A DNA stretch of 9,017 nucleotides from positions 1-9,017 of the forward strand of contig CAYUCV010000041.1 of the NCBI GenBank assembly GCA_964443545.1, read 5' to 3'. This document shows, in pieces, positions 6,719 through 9,017 of this stretch. The notes beneath the pieces are model-generated. The model did not search any database, had not been told where the DNA came from, and saw only the letters and a list, made by a program, of their open reading frames with translations. A program made the translations under genes and the position numbers. This DNA is from JBAZKV01 sp964443545. Lineage in GTDB: Bacteria; Margulisbacteria; WOR-1; JAKLHX01; JBAZKV01. The stretch's first letter is position 1; each line of letters starts with the position of its first letter.

Positions 6719-6747
6719 AGTATAGCAAATTCAATTATCATTCACAA
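6719..6747 (-). promoter_or_regulatory. Promoter of the choloylglycine hydrolase-type gene
   Basis: On the minus strand, TTGTGA (6742-6747) and TATACT (6719-6724) are spaced 17 bp apart, matching sigma70 consensus at 4 and 5 of 6 positions. Transcription would start near 6712, giving a leader of about 40 bases that contains the ribosome-binding purine tract. It is the best promoter candidate in the window. Confidence 0.6.
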
Positions 6748-6762
6748 GTGCAAGGGTGCAGG
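6748..6762. repeat. Short direct repeat GTGCARG beside a promoter
   Basis: GTGCAAG (6748-6754) and GTGCAGG (6756-6762) repeat at an 8-base period immediately upstream of the -35 box of the minus-strand hydrolase promoter and just before the putative plus-strand promoter. It could bind a regulator, but the unit is short and chance is not excluded. Confidence 0.25.
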
Positions 6763-6765
6763 ATC

Positions 6766-6794
6766 TTGATTACTCCTGAAAGCTGATAGATAAT
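6766..6794 (+). promoter_or_regulatory. Putative promoter of the nuclease-helicase gene
   Basis: TTGATT (6766-6771) and GATAAT (6789-6794), 17 bp apart, match sigma70 consensus at 4 and 5 of 6. The -10 box ends 7 bases before the ATG at 6802, so the transcript would begin at about the start codon. No Shine-Dalgarno is visible, which fits leaderless translation or weak expression. Confidence 0.4.
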
Positions 6795-6801
6795 AGCAGT
6801 T

Positions 6802-8775
6802 ATGAAGAGAGAATACTACTCGGATAACATTTCCAATTTTATTAAGACCGACACCACAACAATTCTTGGCAAGCTGCTTGAGAATAGTGATTTTGCTGTT
6901 GAACAATCACAGCGCAATGCCTGGATTGATGAAATTATAGTGCTGAAGAAACAGGTGTCAACATATCAAGGCTTTATCAGTTTTGAATACTCTATCCCTC
7001 GAATGGGCAAGAGAATAGATGTTTTGATGTTGATAGGGTCAGTAGTGTTTGTTGTTGAATTCAAGGCTGGCGAAAAAATATTTGTCCAGTCAAGCGTTGA
7101 TCAAGTCCAAGATTACGCTTTGGATTTAAAGAATTTTCATGAAACTAGTCACGATTGTTTTATTGCGCCAATTTTAATAGCAACAAAAGCAAAGCATATC
7201 AACCCGATAATAGCATTGTCGCAAAAAAACGACAAGATTTTCTTCCCGATTAATTGTTGTCCCGAAGTATTCAAAGATGCGATAGGTGGGGTATTGGCCC
7301 TTGCTGACGATAAAGATATTAATGTTGAGTTTTGGAGAAAAGGGCGGTATTCCCCCACCCCAACAATAATTGAGGCTGCGACATCTCTTTATAAGGGTCA
7401 TTCTGTTGAGGATATCTCAAGAAATGATGCAGAGGCAATCAATTTGAGCAAAACATCCGCCACCATTTCAGAAATAATTAATACGTCCAATAAATCTAAA
7501 ACAAAGTCGATTTGTTTTGTTACCGGTGTGCCAGGCGCAGGTAAAACCTTGGTTGGATTAAATATCGCTAATAAGCATACAGACAAATCGAATGACCTTT
7601 ATAGTGTGTTTCTGTCTGGTAATGGTCCTTTAGTTGCCGTCCTTCGGGAGGCTTTGACCAGGGACAAGCTTAATGATGATAAATCAAGAGGTATAAAAAC
7701 AAAAAAATCTGAGATTATGAGCTCAGTTAAGCAATTTATTCAAAATGTGCATAATTTTCGCGATGAATGTCTTGTTGATAAAAAGCCCCCTCCAGAGCAT
7801 GTAGCACTATTTGATGAAGCACAAAGAGCGTGGGATTTAGACCAAACTTCTAATTTCATGCGTCGAAAGAAGAGGGTGAGCAATTTCAATCAATCAGAAC
7901 CTGAATTTCTTATTTCATGTCTCAATAGGCATAAAGATTGGGCTGTAATTGTATGTTTTGTGGGCGGAGGTCAAGAAATCAACACTGGAGAGGCCGGGAT
8001 AATAGAATGGGTGAATTCGTTGGCTCGATCATTTCCAGACTGGTGTATCTATACACCTCCTCAGCTGTATGAAAGAGAATATGGCGTAGATGATATGTTG
8101 AAAAGAATGGCAAGCAAGCGTAGGGTGTTTAAGAGGAATGAATTGCATCTATCGGTGTCTATGCGTTCATTTAGAGCAGAAAATGTATCTTTATTAGTGA
8201 AGCAACTTCTTGATTTGGAAGCAAAAGAGGCAAAAAGTACATTCTTGACGCTTAAGGATAGATATCCAATTGTCATTACAAGAGATCTAAATAAAGCGAA
8301 ACATTGGCTTAAATCTCAAGCTAGGGGTTCAGAGCGTTATGGAATAGTTGTATCATCTCAAGCTGAGAGACTAAGACCGCAGGCCATTAATGTTAAGTCT
8401 CCCATGAATCCTATTCACTGGTTCCTCAATGAAAAAAAAGATGTTCGCTCATCATATTATTTGGAGGATGTAGCAACGGAATTCCATATTCAAGGACTCG
8501 AGCTCGATTGGGCTTGTATTACCTGGGATGCTGATTTTAGATACTCGGATAAGGGTTGGGAACAAATGTCGTTCCGGGGAACTCGCTGGAATAGGATAAT
8601 GAAGAAAGAGAGACAGAGATATCAGAAAAATGCTTATCGTGTTTTGTTAACCAGGGCAAGACAAGGAATGGTCATAGTAGTGCCCTATGGAGATCACCAA
8701 GATCACACAAGGAAGCCTGTGTTTTATGATCAAACATATGAGTATCTGAGAAATATAGGGTTTGATGAAATTTAA
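6802..8775 (+). CDS. PD-(D/E)XK nuclease - DUF2075/Schlafen-type SF1 helicase fusion
   Basis: This is a 657-residue cytoplasmic protein with two apparent domains. Residues about 20-190 contain a restriction-like nuclease core: Glu44, Asp73 in RID, then Glu86-Phe-Lys88 in VVEFKAG, and a QVQDYALDL helix (101-109). That is the D-x12-E-x-K pattern plus QxxxY of PD-(D/E)XK enzymes. Residues about 235-650 form a superfamily 1 helicase of the DUF2075 (Schlafen group 3 helicase) type. Walker A is GVPGAGKT (242-249) and Walker B is LFDEAQR (336-342). GGGQEIN (388-394) is motif III, Arg455 in SMRSF is a motif IV-like arginine, QGLELDW (564-570) is motif V, and YRVLLTRARQG (612-622) is motif VI. All ATPase motifs look intact. 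The gene is AT-richer than its neighbours and uses A/T-ending codons where they use AGG, CTG and GCC. It sits alone beside tRNA-Glu. Antiviral or restriction function is inference. The start at 6802 gives a full-length N-terminus but lacks a Shine-Dalgarno. Confidence 0.87.
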   Translation: MKREYYSDNISNFIKTDTTTILGKLLENSDFAVEQSQRNAWIDEIIVLKKQVSTYQGFISFEYSIPRMGKRIDVLMLIGSVVFVVEFKAGEKIFVQSSVDQVQDYALDLKNFHETSHDCFIAPILIATKAKHINPIIALSQKNDKIFFPINCCPEVFKDAIGGVLALADDKDINVEFWRKGRYSPTPTIIEAATSLYKGHSVEDISRNDAEAINLSKTSATISEIINTSNKSKTKSICFVTGVPGAGKTLVGLNIANKHTDKSNDLYSVFLSGNGPLVAVLREALTRDKLNDDKSRGIKTKKSEIMSSVKQFIQNVHNFRDECLVDKKPPPEHVALFDEAQRAWDLDQTSNFMRRKKRVSNFNQSEPEFLISCLNRHKDWAVIVCFVGGGQEINTGEAGIIEWVNSLARSFPDWCIYTPPQLYEREYGVDDMLKRMASKRRVFKRNELHLSVSMRSFRAENVSLLVKQLLDLEAKEAKSTFLTLKDRYPIVITRDLNKAKHWLKSQARGSERYGIVVSSQAERLRPQAINVKSPMNPIHWFLNEKKDVRSSYYLEDVATEFHIQGLELDWACITWDADFRYSDKGWEQMSFRGTRWNRIMKKERQRYQKNAYRVLLTRARQGMVIVVPYGDHQDHTRKPVFYDQTYEYLRNIGFDEI

Positions 8776-8838
8776 GATCAGGAGCTAATTGTTTGATTAA
8801 TTTATTGTCTGTAAACCGAAATGATGTTTCTAAATTGA

Positions 8839-8855
8839 AAAAACGGAAAGTTTTT
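8839..8855 (+). terminator. Possible weak A/T hairpin terminator after the helicase gene
   Basis: AAAAAC (8839-8844), a GGAAA loop and GTTTTT (8850-8855) can form a six-pair hairpin whose 3' arm is a T run. The stem has one G-C pair only, so it would be weak. The rest of the 167-bp gap at 8776-8942 holds no gene that I can support. Confidence 0.25.
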
Positions 8856-8942
8856 CTTTGCCAAATTGTACCATGAGTGTTTGAAATTAGGTGGATACGC
8901 CTCGGCCAGACAATGAAACGTCATAGCGAGGGGATGAGGAAA

Positions 8943-9014
8943 TAGCCCTACGGGGAATCGAACCCCGATCGTCAGCTTGAAAAGCTGATGTCCTAACCGT
9001 TAGACGATAGGGCC
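8943..9014 (-). tRNA. tRNA-Glu (anticodon UUC)
   Basis: The minus strand folds into a 72-nt cloverleaf: acceptor GGCCCTA with TAGGGCT, D arm GTCT/GGAC with loop AACGGTTA, anticodon stem TCAGC/GCTGA with loop TTTTCAA (anticodon TTC), 4-nt variable loop, and T stem CGGGG/CCCCG with loop TTCGATT. The discriminator is A, followed by TTTCC, so CCA is not encoded and must be added by CCA-adding enzyme. The terminal acceptor pair is G1-U72, not the usual G-C. The promoter lies beyond the window. The gene is complete and probably functional. Confidence 0.94.
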
Positions 9015-9017
9015 ATG

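Noticed and set aside
6689..6789. Possible attachment-site remnants matching tRNA-Glu: CGGGGAAT at 6689-6696 (also 8951-8958) and AAAGCTGAT at 6779-6787 (also 8981-8989 region)
   Set aside because: The matches are 8-9 bases. Their separation at the left end (about 90 bp) does not match that in the tRNA (about 30 bp), and no integrase is visible. Chance similarity is more likely than an att duplication.
8900..8931. Imperfect hairpin CCTCG...CGAGG with an inner ATGA/TCAT stem downstream of tRNA-Glu
   Set aside because: The internal loop is asymmetric and no T run follows on either strand, so neither a terminator nor a structured RNA can be supported.
1..9017. CRISPR arrays, insertion sequences, transposases and rRNA
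   Set aside because: I found no regularly spaced repeats, terminal inverted repeats, transposase motifs or rRNA segments on either strand.

Overview
The window is about 9 kb of bacterial chromosome, bounded by two tRNA genes that both read leftward: tRNA-Ile2 (CAU) at the left edge and tRNA-Glu (UUC) at the right edge. The taxon cannot be fixed from sequence alone. Positions 151-6670 have moderate GC, strongly prefer AGG for Arg, and use ATA for Ile often. This fits the presence of a tRNA-Ile2 that reads ATA. A secreted Ntn-hydrolase with a classical signal peptide and a membrane sensor/HAMP protein suggest a Gram-negative-type or candidate-phylum bacterium, but that is inference.

The core is one tightly packed plus-strand operon (151-5590) devoted mainly to trehalose. 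It runs: nitroreductase-family flavoprotein; a 748-residue trehalose-6-phosphate synthase (OtsA, GT20) whose catalytic domain is fused to an N-terminal transmembrane sensor with a HAMP-like linker; trehalose-6-phosphate phosphatase (OtsB), overlapping otsA by ATGA; a small DUF5752-like protein built from two divergent copies of one roughly 90-residue module; and a GT4 glycosyltransferase resembling trehalose synthase TreT, starting with GTG one base after the preceding stop. The operon therefore appears to encode two trehalose routes: UDP-glucose + glucose-6-phosphate through OtsA/OtsB, and NDP-glucose + glucose through TreT. The first enzyme seems wired to an extracytoplasmic sensor. This sensor-coupled, double-route module is the most interesting part of the window.

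A secreted choloylglycine/penicillin V acylase-type hydrolase (5594-6670, minus strand) converges on treT with only 3 bp between stop codons. It has a good sigma70-type promoter in the 131-bp divergent gap at 6671-6801.

The right side (6802-8775) is one long gene that is visibly AT-richer and has different codon habits. It encodes an apparent PD-(D/E)XK nuclease fused to a Schlafen-group-3/DUF2075 superfamily 1 helicase. It sits beside tRNA-Glu, which fits a horizontally acquired, possibly defensive single gene, although no integrase or convincing attachment repeat is visible. No intergenic stretch exceeds 300 bp. Two plus-strand genes that open transcription units (151 and 6802) have promoter-like boxes placed so that transcription would start at or next to the ATG, suggesting leaderless mRNAs.
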